A stretch of DNA of 64,000 nucleotides from Allium sativum (lineage: Eukaryota; Streptophyta; Magnoliopsida; Asparagales; Amaryllidaceae): positions 883,232,403 to 883,296,402 of the forward strand of contig CM060918.1 of NCBI GenBank assembly GCA_030737875.1. Direction: 5' to 3'. Of the stretch, positions 1 to 11,514 are shown one piece after another (positions within the stretch are counted from its first letter, which is position 1; the number at the start of each line of letters is the position of its first letter). Both the position numbers and the translations under genes were made by a program. Under the pieces are notes generated by a model, which worked only from the letters and a program-made list of their open reading frames with translations, was not told the origin of the DNA and did not search any database.

Positions 1-3000
1 GGTTTAACTACCCTGCCGTTATGCTGCCGAAATTTTGAATAATATTTGTGTGTTTGAATTATTTTCATATGCTTAAACTATATTTATTCATTGATTAGAA
101 AACATCATGTGTTGAATTGATATTCATTCGTTGATTAGAAATTCATGTGTTGAATGGTATTCATATTTTGAAATAAATTGTTTGATAATAAAAATCACCT
201 TTTATCGACTATATGAACTGTGTAAAATAATCTCGTTTTTAAAAGAAATTGTTTTATGATAAAAATCCCATTTTTATCACCAACTTGAACTATATAGAAA
301 AATAGTGTTTTGAAATGAATTGTTTTTACAATAAAAATCACATTTTTATTGTATGCATAAATCGTTGAATTGTGAAGTGTTAAAAATAGCCACTTGTTCA
401 AAATAAACATATATGAGTTGAAATATTCATTAATTAGCTAATGAAATGATTTGCACCTATTTATGTAACATTAGAATGAATGGTGTTTTTTAACCAAATT
501 GAAATCAAATATGAAGTCGAATAGAAAATGATAAATGATAAGAACTGTATATATATGTACATGCATATTTATTGAACATGTTATAGCAAAGGGGCTAGAG
601 AAGAGGAATAAAATTTTGTGCCCGACAAATAGGTACACATTTACCGCTTTGTTTGGGTGATGATTTTATGAGCCAGTTGGCTAGCCGCTTGGCTTTTTCT
701 TTTTCTTTTTGAGATTAGAAGGACCGGGAACGCTATTTGCGATTTCCCGATGCTCTCGGTGCGGGGAGGTTATGGCGAAATTTTCCAAAATTTTAAGGTG
801 TTAGAAATTTTTTTGAAGTGAAAACGATATTGAAATTTTTGAATGAACTATATTTATATAAATATATAAATATAAATAAAATTAAAACGAAACGAGGCCG
901 TGCAGTTCGTATTTTGAAACCGTGATTTCAAACGACTAGTGCGGGAAATCCGACCATTGGATTTTCCCGAAACCTCAACCGTCGGGTTCGCCTTGGAAAT
1001 ATCTTCCCAACGGCACTAGCTTTGTAGAAATCCAACGGTTGGATTGTCTGGAATGTTTAATTCAAATCTGAAGAAAAACAGCGCCAGAAATGATTATATT
1101 TATTTATATATATAAATATAATTATATTTAATCGAATAACGACGCTGCAGTTCGTATTTTGAAATCGAAACTTCAAACGATTGTACCGGGAGATCCGACC
1201 GTCGGATTTTCCCGAAACTGGAACCGTTGGATTCGTTTTGAAAAGACCTTTCTAATGATGTAAATTTTGTGAAGATCCAACGGTTAGATTTTCAGATATG
1301 TGTAAATCAAATCTGAAGAAAAACAGCGCCACGGCCACGCTATGGCCCGAAACGTCGTTTTGAATATATTAGCTATTTTAAAATAAATAAAAATAGCGAT
1401 AAATAGTTATAAAATACCATAGGCGATATGGAATGGAAATAAACTGAAATTTGCTTGATTTGTGTGGCTTTTGATGGTTGAATGTGTTTGGTGTGAAAAT
1501 TACATTAAAGAACAATATTGGTGTTGTCGAATAATTTAACCATTGAAATAAATTGATTTGAAAATCTAAATATACGTGAATTATTTGAAAAAGCCGAGTT
1601 AATTCTCATTTCAAATAATTGATCGACGATTGAAAGTCGAAGATGAAGACGATGGTCGAAGACCGGAGATCTTCACCTCGTTTGGATGGTAACCGAGGTC
1701 CTGATTGGGAGGCATCCCGAAATATGAATAATGAGTGGTGATCGTCCAGACGTACGTGGTGATCGATGGGTTTGCGAGGTATTTAGTGCCTCCGGTGTCG
1801 TTCAGACCCAGAACGGACTTGTAAATGGACTGTGTGTCTGACATTGGAGTTTATTCTGTGTTGATTGATTTCTGTTAAATATACATCTGTTTGGCGGCGA
1901 AGAATTTATTCTTTTGCTTAACGCCCTTCTCTGAGACGCACGAGCTCAGGGGTTGTATATCGATGGACATCAGTCGCATGGCATGAATTGCCTGTGTGGC
2001 ATGCTAAGATGCAGTGATCAGGGCTTCTGTTGAAAAGCAAAGTCTTGTGGTGATGATCAAAGCACCGCCTGTGTGGTGTAGCTTTGTGTATAACGTGAAT
2101 TCGCGAGCCTCACACCTCGGTATGAACCTAAAACGGGAGAGGACATCAGGGAGGGCCTGCGTTTCTTTCTAGCTAGGGTGGTGTCAGTGACCTACCAGCC
2201 CTGACATTTATATACTTTTCACCTATGTGGTTGTTGCTGTTGCGAGGCGCCTCGGTTTGATCGGACGATCCGGGTCCGATGGAGTCATTCGTTGGCTCGT
2301 TTACGCCCCAAAGGGTGGAGAAACGTAGTGTTCAGGCATAATAATCCACATCGGTGGACCGGCCCTGACAATCCAAGGGCTCACCTGAGTCTGGGCCTGA
2401 GACATGGGCTAGATTGTCTCGAATTCGGTAAGGACTATCTTTTGCCTTGGTTCATGACGGAAACCCAATTTCCAAATACGTGATCGTGCGGTTTCAATTG
2501 TATATATATATTTGGCGACATAGTGGCATGGGACGCTCATGTCGTCTATGATTGATAGTTATGATTTGAAATTGTTTTCAAAACATATAAACACTAGCAA
2601 TAATATCAAATGCCTTTGTTTTATTCGTATCAAGCATATTTGGCTGTTATAAGGTAAAAACTCTATCCTCCGGTTTGCGTTGCATTGTGTGATGGGAACT
2701 GAGTCTTATAACGGCTTCATTTTTATGAAAAGCATAGCGATGTTTAAAAGAAAGATTTGTTTTAAAGCACTGGCAATCCAATGGAGTAAACCCGTTCCAC
2801 GAAAGTGGCGTGGTCCTGTGATTAGCCAATTATATATGTGTTGAGTGGATTTCTCATACCAGTCCCATGACTGACTCGTAGTTTGTTTCACTTTCAAACT
2901 CGGGTGCCCCTTTTTCTACACGGGCAGCCTTGTATTCAGGTTTAGCTGGTTCTTCCTGGATAGCTGGAGCTGAAGATGGATTCTATCATTTATTTCTTTT

Positions 3001-3247
3001 TATGCTGTTCAGCTCCTATTGTACATATTTTGTTTATTTCCGCTGTAGACATTTATGTATAGCTGAACTGTATTTGTACTAAGTAAGATCCTGTATACTG
3101 TGTAACTCTGATGATTACTTTTATCCAGTATAATTTATTGTTCATTTCTGGTGTATTTATTTAATTCTGTTCTGCTATTATCTGTTTCTGTGTTATATTC
3201 CAAAGATAGCCCTTGTTTCCGTGAGAACGGGAAATCGGGTCGTCTCA
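1..3247 (+). repeat. Element A 5' LTR, 3' portion
   Basis: The sequence is nearly identical to 35908-39147. It ends in GGGTCGTCTCA three bases before the PBS, the same end as the downstream copy. Differences seen by eye include a few single-base changes and short indels, for example an 8-bp AT-rich indel near 868. It holds no coding region. Positions 590-810 match the interior, not the LTR, of elements C and D. Positions 1660-2240 form a block strongly conserved with D. The GC-rich island and 34-bp repeats of this family fall before the window start in this copy. Confidence 0.95.
2859..3045 (+). promoter_or_regulatory. Conserved 3' LTR module: dyad plus TTTCCGCTG motif
   Basis: An inverted repeat with CAGTC/GACTG arms (2860-2873) lies about 165 bases before TTTCCGCTG (3037-3045), with an ACGGGCAGC box between them. 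The same order occurs in the LTRs of C, D, E and F (with small changes). The function is unknown; a processing, 3'-end or transcription-control signal is an inference. Confidence 0.5.
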
Positions 3248-3250
3248 ACG

Positions 3251-3267
3251 TGGTATCAGTGCTTTGG
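3251..3267 (+). other. Primer binding site of element A
   Basis: TGGTATCAGTGCTTTGG lies three bases after the LTR end. It matches the usual plant initiator-methionine tRNA primer site (TGGTATCAGAGC) apart from one base. The same position in C, D, B, F and H holds close variants. Confidence 0.9.
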
Positions 3268-3301
3268 TTAAGCTTAGTTCTGGAATATAACATTTGAACG
3301 A

Positions 3302-3380
3302 ACTCGTCAGAAATAGAACCAGTAGTGTTCTAGGATGGGTAACTCTATACATATAGGATCAGTAATATCCTAGTATGAGT
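3302..3380 (+). promoter_or_regulatory. Two tandem 39-nt leader stem-loop modules (A1, A2)
   Basis: A1 (3302-3340) and A2 (3342-3380) have the same geometry: 4-nt outer arm, 8 nt, 6-nt arm, 7-nt loop, 6-nt arm, 4 nt, 4-nt outer arm. A1 pairs TAGAAC with GTTCTA around CAGTAGT, with outer ACTC/GGGT. A2 pairs TAGGAT with ATCCTA around CAGTAAT, with outer ACTC/GAGT. They start 34 nt after the PBS. The stems differ in sequence but stay paired, and the same module recurs in C, D and F. A packaging or dimerisation role is inferred from position only. Confidence 0.7.
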
Positions 3381-3500
3381 AAAGCAGAATGAAATTACAC
3401 CTCGATAGACACATTTACATTCAAGTATTTGTCTCTATATTTTGAAATATCTTTCCTGTTGACCTGATACTTGATCTGCTATTTGCAGAAGAACTAGAAA

Positions 3501-4226
3501 ATGAGTGCCAGAAATAGAAGAAGTAACACTGACCCGGATATAGAAGCTCTATTTATGAAATATAGAAATCTGGGTGGAAAACCTTTCTCGGGTGAAGAAG
3601 CAATTATGAAAACACAAGCTTGGGTTCGTTCGGCTGAGAAAATATTCGAAGCATTAAAGCTTAGTGATGACCAGAAAAGATTGCTGGCCTCCTGGGCTCT
3701 CAAAGATGAAGCTTTGTTTTGGTGGGATTCAGTTATTAAAGATAATCCAGAAGGTGATATCACCTGGGATAGATTCAAAGTAATTTTCTTGAAAAGATTT
3801 ACTCCTCCCGAAGCGACCGAGAGATTATGTGATGAATTTTCTTATCTAATACAAGGTGACATGACCATTCCCGAATATCATAAGAAATTCAATGAACTTT
3901 CTCACTTTGCTCCTCATCTAATTCAAGACCCAAAGAGGAAAAATCTGAGATTTATTCACGGGCTTCAAAGGAAATACCGGAATAAAGTATTGGGGCATGT
4001 GAAGCTTCCTTTCTCAGAAATGATTTATATGGCTTATCAATACGAAGATCTAGACAAGAAAGGAATGTTGCGCGACGAAGAAGAAGTCTATTCTAGTGAC
4101 AAAACAGTGTCAGAAACTGATATTCCTGAAGCCAGTAAGAGGTCTGAGGTCAGTAAGAAGCCCAAGGCAAACCCGAAAAAGGGCCAGATCCGAAAAAGAA
4201 CTAGTAACGACCGCCACATGCAATAA
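3501..4226 (+). CDS. gag: Gag capsid region of element A
   Basis: This ORF of 241 codons opens with ATG and is the first open frame after the leader. It carries the retrotransposon gag (capsid) domain over about residues 45-160, with the typical [14 protein letters not shown] stretch near residue 65, [10 protein letters not shown] near 95 and [11 protein letters not shown] near 153. In the family this protein assembles the cytoplasmic particle that packages element RNA. The tail is basic ([15 protein letters not shown]). The frame stops at 4224-4226, just before the zinc knuckles, which lie in the +1 frame of the overlapping pol ORF. Relatives usually fuse gag and pol, so this copy carries either a one-base indel near 4170-4222 or a programmed shift. 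I cannot tell which. Confidence 0.9.
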   Translation: MSARNRRSNTDPDIEALFMKYRNLGGKPFSGEEAIMKTQAWVRSAEKIFEALKLSDDQKRLLASWALKDEALFWWDSVIKDNPEGDITWDRFKVIFLKRFTPPEATERLCDEFSYLIQGDMTIPEYHKKFNELSHFAPHLIQDPKRKNLRFIHGLQRKYRNKVLGHVKLPFSEMIYMAYQYEDLDKKGMLRDEEEVYSSDKTVSETDIPEASKRSEVSKKPKANPKKGQIRKRTSNDRHMQ

Positions 4227-7200
4227 CTGCCATAAGCGAGGGCATTTGCAAGGAAAATGCAAATCTTTAAGGAAGCAAAAGAAGGAAGTATCTAAATCTG
4301 ATAAAAGGGTTCAAGAGGGCAGAGGATGCCACAAGTGCCACCAGCCTGGGCATATCGCGAAGAATTGCTGGCTGTTAAAAAAGACCAATGTGGTTCAAGT
4401 AAATGAAGTAGCAGAAATTTCCGATCCCTCAGCTAGTCAACAAAGGGCTGATGTTTTAGAAGGCACGCTAACTGTCAAAAACATTCCAGTTAAAGTACTG
4501 TTTGACACAGGCGCGTCACGAAGTTTCATTTCCAAAGAGGCAGCTAAGAAGTTGGATTTGAATTTGAGGAAGCTCAAGGAACCAATGACTGTCCAAAATC
4601 CGGTCGGGGGATCTATCAATCTCAGTTGGATTTGTGCAGTACCTGTCTCCTTTTCTTGCTATAAATTCCCTATTATCTCTGTCGTCATGAATTTTGATGA
4701 ATTCGATCTTATTCTGGGATTGGATTGGCTAACCAAATTTGAAGCAGAGGTTAGATGCGCCGAGAGAGTTGTTAGAGCTAAGATTAAATCCGGGAGTTAT
4801 ATAACCATACCGTGTGAAGGTCAGAATGCTAATAGAAAAGACTTCTGGGCAGCTCTAAATGTTTCTCCAGCTCAAATAGAAAATATCCCTGAGGTCACAG
4901 AGAATATTCCTGACCTCATCAAAGACATTCCTGTCGTCAAGAACTATGCGGATGTGTTCGAAGAAGTTGTTCGCTTACCTCCGCAGAGAGAAATAGATTT
5001 CAAGATTGCTTTGATTCCTAATGCAAGGCCGGTAGTTCACGCTATTCGAAGAATGTCCTTGAAAGAGAAGGAAGAATTAGACAATCAAACACGACAGCTA
5101 GTATGGAAGGGTCTGATCAGGCCTAGTTTCTCTGATTGGGGTGCAACAGTGGTGTTTGTCCCAAAATCTGACGGTACTCTACGTCTATGTGTGGATTATC
5201 GTGATCTGAACAAACAGACAATAAAGAACAAATATCCATTGCCGCGGATTGATGATTTGTTGGATCGATTAAATGGAGCACAAGTATTTTCACGAATGGA
5301 CCTAGCTACAGGTTTCCATCAACTTCGAATTGCCGAAGAGTGTGTTCCAATGACAGCGTTCAGAGGCCCCGACTTATTCTACGAGTGGTTAGTAATGCCG
5401 TTCGGCTTATGTAACGCTCCAGCTTATTTCGTCGATCTAATGAACAGAGTATTCAGGGGAGTATTGAATAAATTTGTTCTGGTTTTCATTGACGATATTC
5501 TAATCTTCTCTAAATCGAAGGCCGAACATGAAAAGCATCTGGAACAGGTTCTAGAAATCCTCAGAAGGAATGTATTGAAAGCCAAGTTTTCCAAATGTAT
5601 ATTCTGGCAAGATGAAGTGAAATTTCTGGGCCATGTCGTATCGAAAGATGGAATCGCTGTTGATCCAAGCAAAATCACAGCTATTCAGAATTGGAAACAG
5701 CCCAGTACTCCCACTGAAGTCCGCAGCTTTCTCGGATTGGCTAGCTATTATCGGAAGTTTGTTAAAGACTTTTCTAAGATATCTGGCCACTTAACGAAGC
5801 TTACAAAGAAGCATTCTAAATTCAAATGGACTCAAGAGAGTGAGGAGGCTTTCGAAGAGCTGAAGTTGAGATTAACGACAGCTCCAGTGTTAACCATCAT
5901 CGATGGCAACCAAGATTTAAAAGTCTGGACTGATGCTTCTAGAGAAGGCCTTGGTGCAGTGTTGATGCAAAGGGGCCAAGTGATTGCTTATGCTAGCCGT
6001 CAGCTGAAACCGCACGAGAAAAACTATGTAACTCATGATCTTGAGTTATTGGCTATCATATTCTCTTTGAAAATCTGGAGACACTATCTTCTGGGCGAGA
6101 GATTTGAACTGTTTAAAGATCACCAGTCGTTAAAGTATCTGTTCACTCAGAAGGACTTAAATTTGAGGCAGCAACGTTGGCTGGAGTTTCTCGCAGCATA
6201 TGACTTTGAAATTATATATACTCCAGGGAAAGCCAATGTCGTGGCCGATGCGCTGAGTCGGAAGAATGAAATGATCGCCAGTTTCATCATTGCGACTTCG
6301 TTGATTGATAAGATATCGGCTCTCCAAGAAGATGACCAATTTATCAAAGGAATAAGTCAGCGAATTCGTGAAGGCAATGCTTCGGATTTCCAGTTAGACA
6401 GCGAAGGGATTCTGAGGTTAGAAGGGCGAATTTGCGTTCCAGATATTCCTGAATTAAGAAGAGAGGTGCTTGATGAATGTCACAAATCTAAGCTCAGTAT
6501 CCATCCGGGTGTGAATAAAATGTATAACGATATCAAACGCACATTCTGGTGGAAGTCGTTAAAAAGAGACATCTCGATATATGTGAGTAGATGCCCTACT
6601 TGCCAGCTAGTCAAAAGTGACCAACAGAAATTGGCTGGATTGTTACAACCACTGGAAGTTCCTGGTTGGAAGTGGGAGCATATTTCTATGGATTTCATTG
6701 ATGGTCTGCCTAGAACCAGAAAAGGAAATGACAGTATTTGGGTGATCGTAGATCGTTTCACGAAGACCGCCCATTTCATACCTGTCAAATCAAATAGAAC
6801 CGCTCAGAGTCTGGCGCAGATATACTTCAGGGAAATAGTTAGACTACATGGAGTGCCGCTCAGTATAGTAAGTGATAGAGATACGATATTCACTAGCAAA
6901 TTCTGGGAAGCATTTCAAGTCGAGCTGGGAACGAAGTTAAACATGAGCACCATTTATCATCCTCAGACAGACGGTCAGACTGAGAGGGTAAATCGCATTT
7001 TAGAAGATCTATTGCGGGCTTGTATTCTAGATTTCGGTGGATCATGGGAAGACCATCTGCATTTGGCTGAATTCTCTTATAACAACAGCTACCAGGCGAG
7101 TCTGACAATATCGCCATTCGAAGCATTATATGGTAGACCTTGCCGATCTCCTGCTTGTTGGGTCGAGCCTGGAAATAGACTTGTGTTGGGTCCTGATATG

Positions 7201-7656
7201 ATTCGAGAAGCTGCCGACAAAGTCGATTTTATTAAGAAGCGATTACTCGCCGCTCAAAGCCGACAAAAGAGCTACGACGATAAAAGAAGAAGAGATATAT
7301 CCTTTGAAGTTGGCGACTATGTATATTTGAAAGTATCGCCGATGAGAGGAGTTATCCGGTTCGGTAAAACTGGAAAGTTGGCACCCAAATTCATTGGTCC
7401 GTTTCCTATTCTGGAACGGATGGGAACTCTCGCTTATAGGGTCAAACTGCCTGACTGGTTGCCTGGAGTGCATGATGTATTTCATATATCTCAACTTCGA
7501 AAGCACGTTCATGATCCAGACTTGATCGTGGAAGAAGCAGCTCAGCAGGATATTGAAATTACTCCAGAATTAGCTGTGAGGCGAGAGCCGCTAAAGATTA
7601 TCGGCAAAGAAACCAAAGAGCTGAGGAACAAGAAGGTTCACTTAGTCAAAGTGTAA
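4096..7656 (+). CDS. pol: Pol polyprotein of element A, cut by insertion of B
   Basis: The frame is open for 1186 codons. Its first codon (GTG, 4096) is only the edge of the open frame; translation probably enters by frameshift from gag near 4200. Numbering from 4096: two CCHC knuckles (42-55, 78-91), protease DTGA (137-140), reverse transcriptase with FIDD (464-467), RNase H TDAS (612-615), integrase zinc finger H796, H803, C833, C836, integrase core D866, D927, E963 (exact D-D35-E spacing), GPF at 1101, then the first half of a chromodomain. All catalytic residues seen are intact. The TAA stop belongs to element B's LTR; the rest of the chromodomain lies at 33218-33317. The product would copy element RNA to DNA and integrate it. 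As a split gene it should be inactive now, but the lesion is recent. Confidence 0.95.
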   Translation: MTKQCQKLIFLKPVRGLRSVRSPRQTRKRARSEKELVTTATCNNCHKRGHLQGKCKSLRKQKKEVSKSDKRVQEGRGCHKCHQPGHIAKNCWLLKKTNVVQVNEVAEISDPSASQQRADVLEGTLTVKNIPVKVLFDTGASRSFISKEAAKKLDLNLRKLKEPMTVQNPVGGSINLSWICAVPVSFSCYKFPIISVVMNFDEFDLILGLDWLTKFEAEVRCAERVVRAKIKSGSYITIPCEGQNANRKDFWAALNVSPAQIENIPEVTENIPDLIKDIPVVKNYADVFEEVVRLPPQREIDFKIALIPNARPVVHAIRRMSLKEKEELDNQTRQLVWKGLIRPSFSDWGATVVFVPKSDGTLRLCVDYRDLNKQTIKNKYPLPRIDDLLDRLNGAQVFSRMDLATGFHQLRIAEECVPMTAFRGPDLFYEWLVMPFGLCNAPAYFVDLMNRVFRGVLNKFVLVFIDDILIFSKSKAEHEKHLEQVLEILRRNVLKAKFSKCIFWQDEVKFLGHVVSKDGIAVDPSKITAIQNWKQPSTPTEVRSFLGLASYYRKFVKDFSKISGHLTKLTKKHSKFKWTQESEEAFEELKLRLTTAPVLTIIDGNQDLKVWTDASREGLGAVLMQRGQVIAYASRQLKPHEKNYVTHDLELLAIIFSLKIWRHYLLGERFELFKDHQSLKYLFTQKDLNLRQQRWLEFLAAYDFEIIYTPGKANVVADALSRKNEMIASFIIATSLIDKISALQEDDQFIKGISQRIREGNASDFQLDSEGILRLEGRICVPDIPELRREVLDECHKSKLSIHPGVNKMYNDIKRTFWWKSLKRDISIYVSRCPTCQLVKSDQQKLAGLLQPLEVPGWKWEHISMDFIDGLPRTRKGNDSIWVIVDRFTKTAHFIPVKSNRTAQSLAQIYFREIVRLHGVPLSIVSDRDTIFTSKFWEAFQVELGTKLNMSTIYHPQTDGQTERVNRILEDLLRACILDFGGSWEDHLHLAEFSYNNSYQASLTISPFEALYGRPCRSPACWVEPGNRLVLGPDMIREAADKVDFIKKRLLAAQSRQKSYDDKRRRDISFEVGDYVYLKVSPMRGVIRFGKTGKLAPKFIGPFPILERMGTLAYRVKLPDWLPGVHDVFHISQLRKHVHDPDLIVEEAAQQDIEITPELAVRREPLKIIGKETKELRNKKVHLVKV
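7647..7651. other. Target-site duplication of B, left copy
   Basis: CAAAG directly precedes the TGTAACACCCC terminus of B and recurs at 33218-33222 directly after its other terminus. The five-base length is normal for gypsy integrases. Confidence 0.97.
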
Positions 7657-8908
7657 CACCCCACACCCGCTATAGTCACTCACTAAGGGAATGCCATAGC
7701 ATCGGTGGAGTATTTTTAGTGAGTATAGAACAGTAAAATTACAACAAGACAGATATAATGTAATACTTGAAAATTTAAAACATCATCTCATAGCAGCGGA
7801 AAGTAAAACATGTTTGGTTACATCATAAAACCATAACAAGAGTCAAGTACAAAATATCCATCCTGAATAAAATAAGTACATAATCCCACTACTCATAACA
7901 AATAGCCATAATAGAAAAGATAAGATAAGCTGAGCTCTACATCTACGGTCCAAGCTCCAAGAGATAGATAAAGCAAACTGATCAAAGCCCACTAGCACTA
8001 GGCCCAACCTGAGGACCTGAAGGAAAAAGATAAAAACAACGGGGGTCAGACATAAGTCTGAGTGAGTCCTATAACCCTAACAATACAACCATTAAAGTAA
8101 TTAGGGTATGATATAAACAAGATACGGTACCTCTGGGGATAATGACTACAATAAGTAGCCCACAAAACACAGGATGTACTACGATAATCGAAACGACGTA
8201 TTTATCCACCCAAGGATAATTACTAGCTTACACCACCCCAGACCTACCCACCCAAGGGTAATTCCTACACTGCACCACACCAGTTCTACCCACCAAGAGT
8301 AATTCCTACTTAAAGGTTGATCCCACTTAAAGACTTATAAAATATAACTAATAGCTTCTGGTACTTCTAGCTGACCACGTAGGTGCCGTCTGCTCCTACC
8401 TCCACTAGGTGTACCTAGTTATCTTACCCAGTAGTTTCGTGTACCCCTACATAGGTGCCGTCTGCTCCTATCTTTACTAGGTGTACCCACTACTCCCCAT
8501 CGATCGGCTCCCTAACGTAGATACCCGTGCTGGTCCCACAGTGGGGTGTATCACTCCCCTAAAGTGGCTACCCATTACTATCAACGGTGCACGGCTTTAT
8601 ATCTACACGATGCAACAACGGCTTATCTACCAGCCCGGGACCACACACGCATATGAAACCCGTTGGACTTGCGTTGCCACCGCTACCCCGTTTTGGCCTC
8701 TTATAATCAAGCCCAATATGCGTGTCCCGTCACTCGACATGGGTCGAGCCCACAAAGATACGTTTGGGATATTGGTTGAAATGGCCCCCCACAAGCTACT
8801 GCTTAAGCTTGTCATTTTATCTAGTGCATCCCACTTAACCCCTTTTTATAATCATGCCCCCTTACATGTTAGGGTTTGGTTAAGTCATCCAATTATATTA
8901 CAATTGCC

Positions 8909-9170
8909 ACTTAAGGCACCCACTAGATTTCCGCATGCCACCCAAGGCACTTACTTGATTCCCCCATGCCACCCAAGGCACTTACTTAATTCCCCCATGC
9001 CACCCAAGGCACTTACTTAACCCTTTAATCATGTTTAGTTACATGTTCCACTCTGGTTAAGTATTCTAATCGTATTTTCTATTGCCACCCAAGGCAACCC
9101 ACTAGTTTTCTCATGCCACCCAAGGCACCCCCACTAGTTACTACATGCCACCCAAGGCACCCACTTAACC
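8909..9170. repeat. GCCACCCAAGGC interspersed repeat in B LTR
   Basis: About seven copies of TGCCACCCAAGGCAC or near variants recur every 30-60 bases, each with TGCC/GGCA arms. The same array is at 30619-30885 in the other LTR. It is part of the LTR and not a CRISPR: spacers are short, irregular and related to each other. Confidence 0.75.
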
Positions 9171-9251
9171 CCTCATGTCCCACTACATGCTAATATGGTT
9201 AAGTGTTTCTTAATTAATTAAGACCGTGATCTCCCATAAAGACCTCCCACA

Positions 9252-9448
9252 TTAGACTGGCTGTTATGACCGCCTGGTTAAGCCGGTAGGGTCCGGGCAG
9301 TCTTACGTCATAACAGAGTCTAACCTCGTGTCTTTACTTTAATCACGTATTTAATTTGTGCCTAAGACCTCTCACATTAGACTGGCTGTTATGACCGCCT
9401 GGTTAAGCCGGTAGGGTCCGGGCAGTCTTACGTCATAACAGAGCCTAA
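9252..9448. repeat. Two direct copies of a 72-nt long-stem hairpin in B LTR
   Basis: Copies lie at 9252-9323 and 9377-9448. Each pairs TTAGACT plus CTGTTATGAC with GTCATAACAG plus AGTCTAA, a 17-bp stem with a GG bulge; the second copy has one mismatch. The loop is GC-rich and can fold further. The other LTR has the same pair at 30967-31038 and 31092-31163. Confidence 0.8.
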
Positions 9449-9532
9449 CCTCGTGTCTTAGTCGATTAATTACACCTAATTAATCACCCCCATATTAATT
9501 ATCCTTAATTAATATCAATTTATTCATAACAT

Positions 9533-9597
9533 GGGTAGACCTAACTCAATAGGTAAATTCCCATGGGGTAGACCTAACTCAATAGGTAAATTCCCAC
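9533..9597. repeat. Short tandem duplication in B LTR
   Basis: Two copies of a GGTAGACCTAACTCAATAGG-containing unit of about 30 bases stand side by side. The duplication is also present in the other LTR at about 31248-31312, so it predates the insertion. Confidence 0.75.
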
Positions 9598-9779
9598 TTA
9601 TGTTAATTAATTTTTTTATGGTATGCTTAATCATACCCATTTCAACATACTTTTAATTAACATATTAATTAACCCCATCATTCCCCACGTAAATCGTCAT
9701 TATGACATAACATAATAAAGGGAAGATTTACCACACATAACATGGGTTTAGCATATAACTTTATCATGGGTTAAGAGGA

Positions 9780-10870
9780 TGTCAACTTGCATATATGAGC
9801 ATGTATTAACCCAACTATATTCAACCCAAACTTGCATATTATCAAACATGTGTCTTACATAACATGTTGCATATGAACTTACATATCATCAAACATGTGA
9901 TTTGCATAACATGTTGCATATGAACTTACATATCATCATACATGTGATTTGCATAACATGTAGAACTTGCATTTTAGCATATACTTAACTTGCATAAGCA
10001 CTCACATACTTGCATAAGCATTCATATACTTGCATAAGCTTGCATATCATGTTAAACTTGCATTTCAACATATACATAACTTGCATAAACATTCACATAC
10101 TTGCATAGGCTTGCATATTATGTTAAACTTGCATTTCAACATATACATAACTTGCATAAACATTCATATACTTGCATAAGATTCACCTACTTGCATATGC
10201 ACATAACTTACATAACATGTTGAGCTTGCATGTAAGCATAACTTGCATAATATGTCGAACTTACATATATGACTTGCATCTTAAAGGAGGGTAAACATGC
10301 ATAGCATATAAGGGTGCCATCTTACATATGTATATACCATATTTAAAAGGGTAAACTTGCATGTCATGATTTATGCATAATACCAAACACTTAGCATGCA
10401 TAAAACCACTTACTTATCATGCATAGAATCAAATACTTATTATGCATAAAATCAAATACTTATTATGCATAAAACCAAATACTTATTATGCATAAAATCA
10501 AATATTTATTATGCATAAACCCACCACTTAACTTGCATAAGCCCAAACACTTAACATGCATAAAACCCCATACTTAGTATGCATACAATCAAATACTTAT
10601 CATGCATAACGTCAAATACTTTAGCATGAATAACATCAAATACTTAACATGCATAACACCAACTACTTAGCATGCATAAAATCACATGCATAACTTGCAT
10701 ATCATGTTACATATAACTTGCATATATTCTTACATATAGTTTGCATAACATGTCACATATGCATAAATGTTTAACATGGTGTTTTGCATCATAAAACATG
10801 GCCTTAACTTGCATTTAACATAAAACTTGCAAATCACATATCATACAAACTTGCATAAATACATTTATCC
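9780..10870. repeat. TTGCATAA / ATGCATAA low-complexity tract in B LTR
   Basis: About 1.1 kb is built from degenerate units around CTTGCATAAC and TATGCATAAAATCAAATACT. The second type forms a real tandem of about 23 bases near 10410-10520, where the 5' LTR copy has one unit more. No coding potential is seen. Confidence 0.8.
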
Positions 10871-11479
10871 ACAAACATAGCCATGTCTTATCACATCCTA
10901 CCATAATCAATTTAACAATTGATTATTAAAGCCATAGAAACTCACCAAAACCAAGATTAGCAAATTAAATGAAGCAAATCCCAATGATTAAGTAGAAGAA
11001 GATGTAGATTAGCTTGCAAACCCTCTTAGGATTTTTAGTGGAGGCTTTCCAATTTTCTAAGTGGTGGCATAATGGCCTTAGATCTATTTTTGGTAAGGAT
11101 AAGGGGGGTATTAGGGTGTATATATAGATTAGTTAGATGTTTTAGGACCATAGGATATACCCTAGAACCAATCCTAGCCTTTAAAGCATGTCTTGGGGAA
11201 GAAGTCAAGTGTAGGAACCATTTAGGGCCCAAAAAAAACAGCCCAAAACTCATCCCGGGCCTCAAAACATGAGCAGCTTTCGTTTTTGATTTTTCGTGAA
11301 ACTTTGACGGGCCATAACTTGGTCATACGGACTCCGATTTACGAAAACTCGGACTCTATTTCGCGTATTTTTCCGAGATGAACGCAATGGCACAGCCCGT
11401 TTCCCCTGATTCAGAATATTAAATTTAATTCTGCTCTGATTTATGTTATAACAAGTTATTTAACATACAGGGTGTTACA

Positions 11480-11514
11480 TTCTCCCCTACTTAAAGGATT
11501 TCGTCCCCGAAATC
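11480..11514 (-). other. Polypurine tract of B with preceding hairpin
   Basis: On the - strand AAGTAGGGGAGAA touches the LTR start and would prime plus-strand DNA synthesis. Just before it, GATTTCG and CGAAATC (11497-11514) pair around a GGGA tetraloop. The same layout is seen in A, C and F. Confidence 0.85.

Larger units (their letters stand above)
7652..11479 (-). repeat. Element B 3' LTR
   Basis: It is bounded by TGTAACACCCC and GGGTGTTACA, an inverted terminal repeat that is perfect over 11 bases in the other copy. No coding region is seen. Features on the + coordinates: CAGCGGAAA (7794-7802), a dyad CAGACATAAGTCTG near 8048, the GCCACCCAAGGC repeats, two large hairpin repeats and a long TTGCATAA-rich tract. 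The matching copy is 29367-33217. Confidence 0.96.

Noticed and set aside
195..410. Short hydrophobic frame on the - strand of A's LTR (also 36103-36318)
   Set aside because: AT-rich chance frame; conservation reflects LTR duplication only.
5424..5790. Antisense frames across pol of A
   Set aside because: They are shadows of the real pol frame with no recognisable domain.
8481..9020. Open frame of 179 codons in B LTR
   Set aside because: It spans the GCCACCCAAGGC repeats, is interrupted by a stop in the 30196-30381 copy, and matches no family I know.
8909..9170. CRISPR-like array of short repeats
   Set aside because: Spacers are short, uneven and mutually similar, and the array is in a plant LTR.
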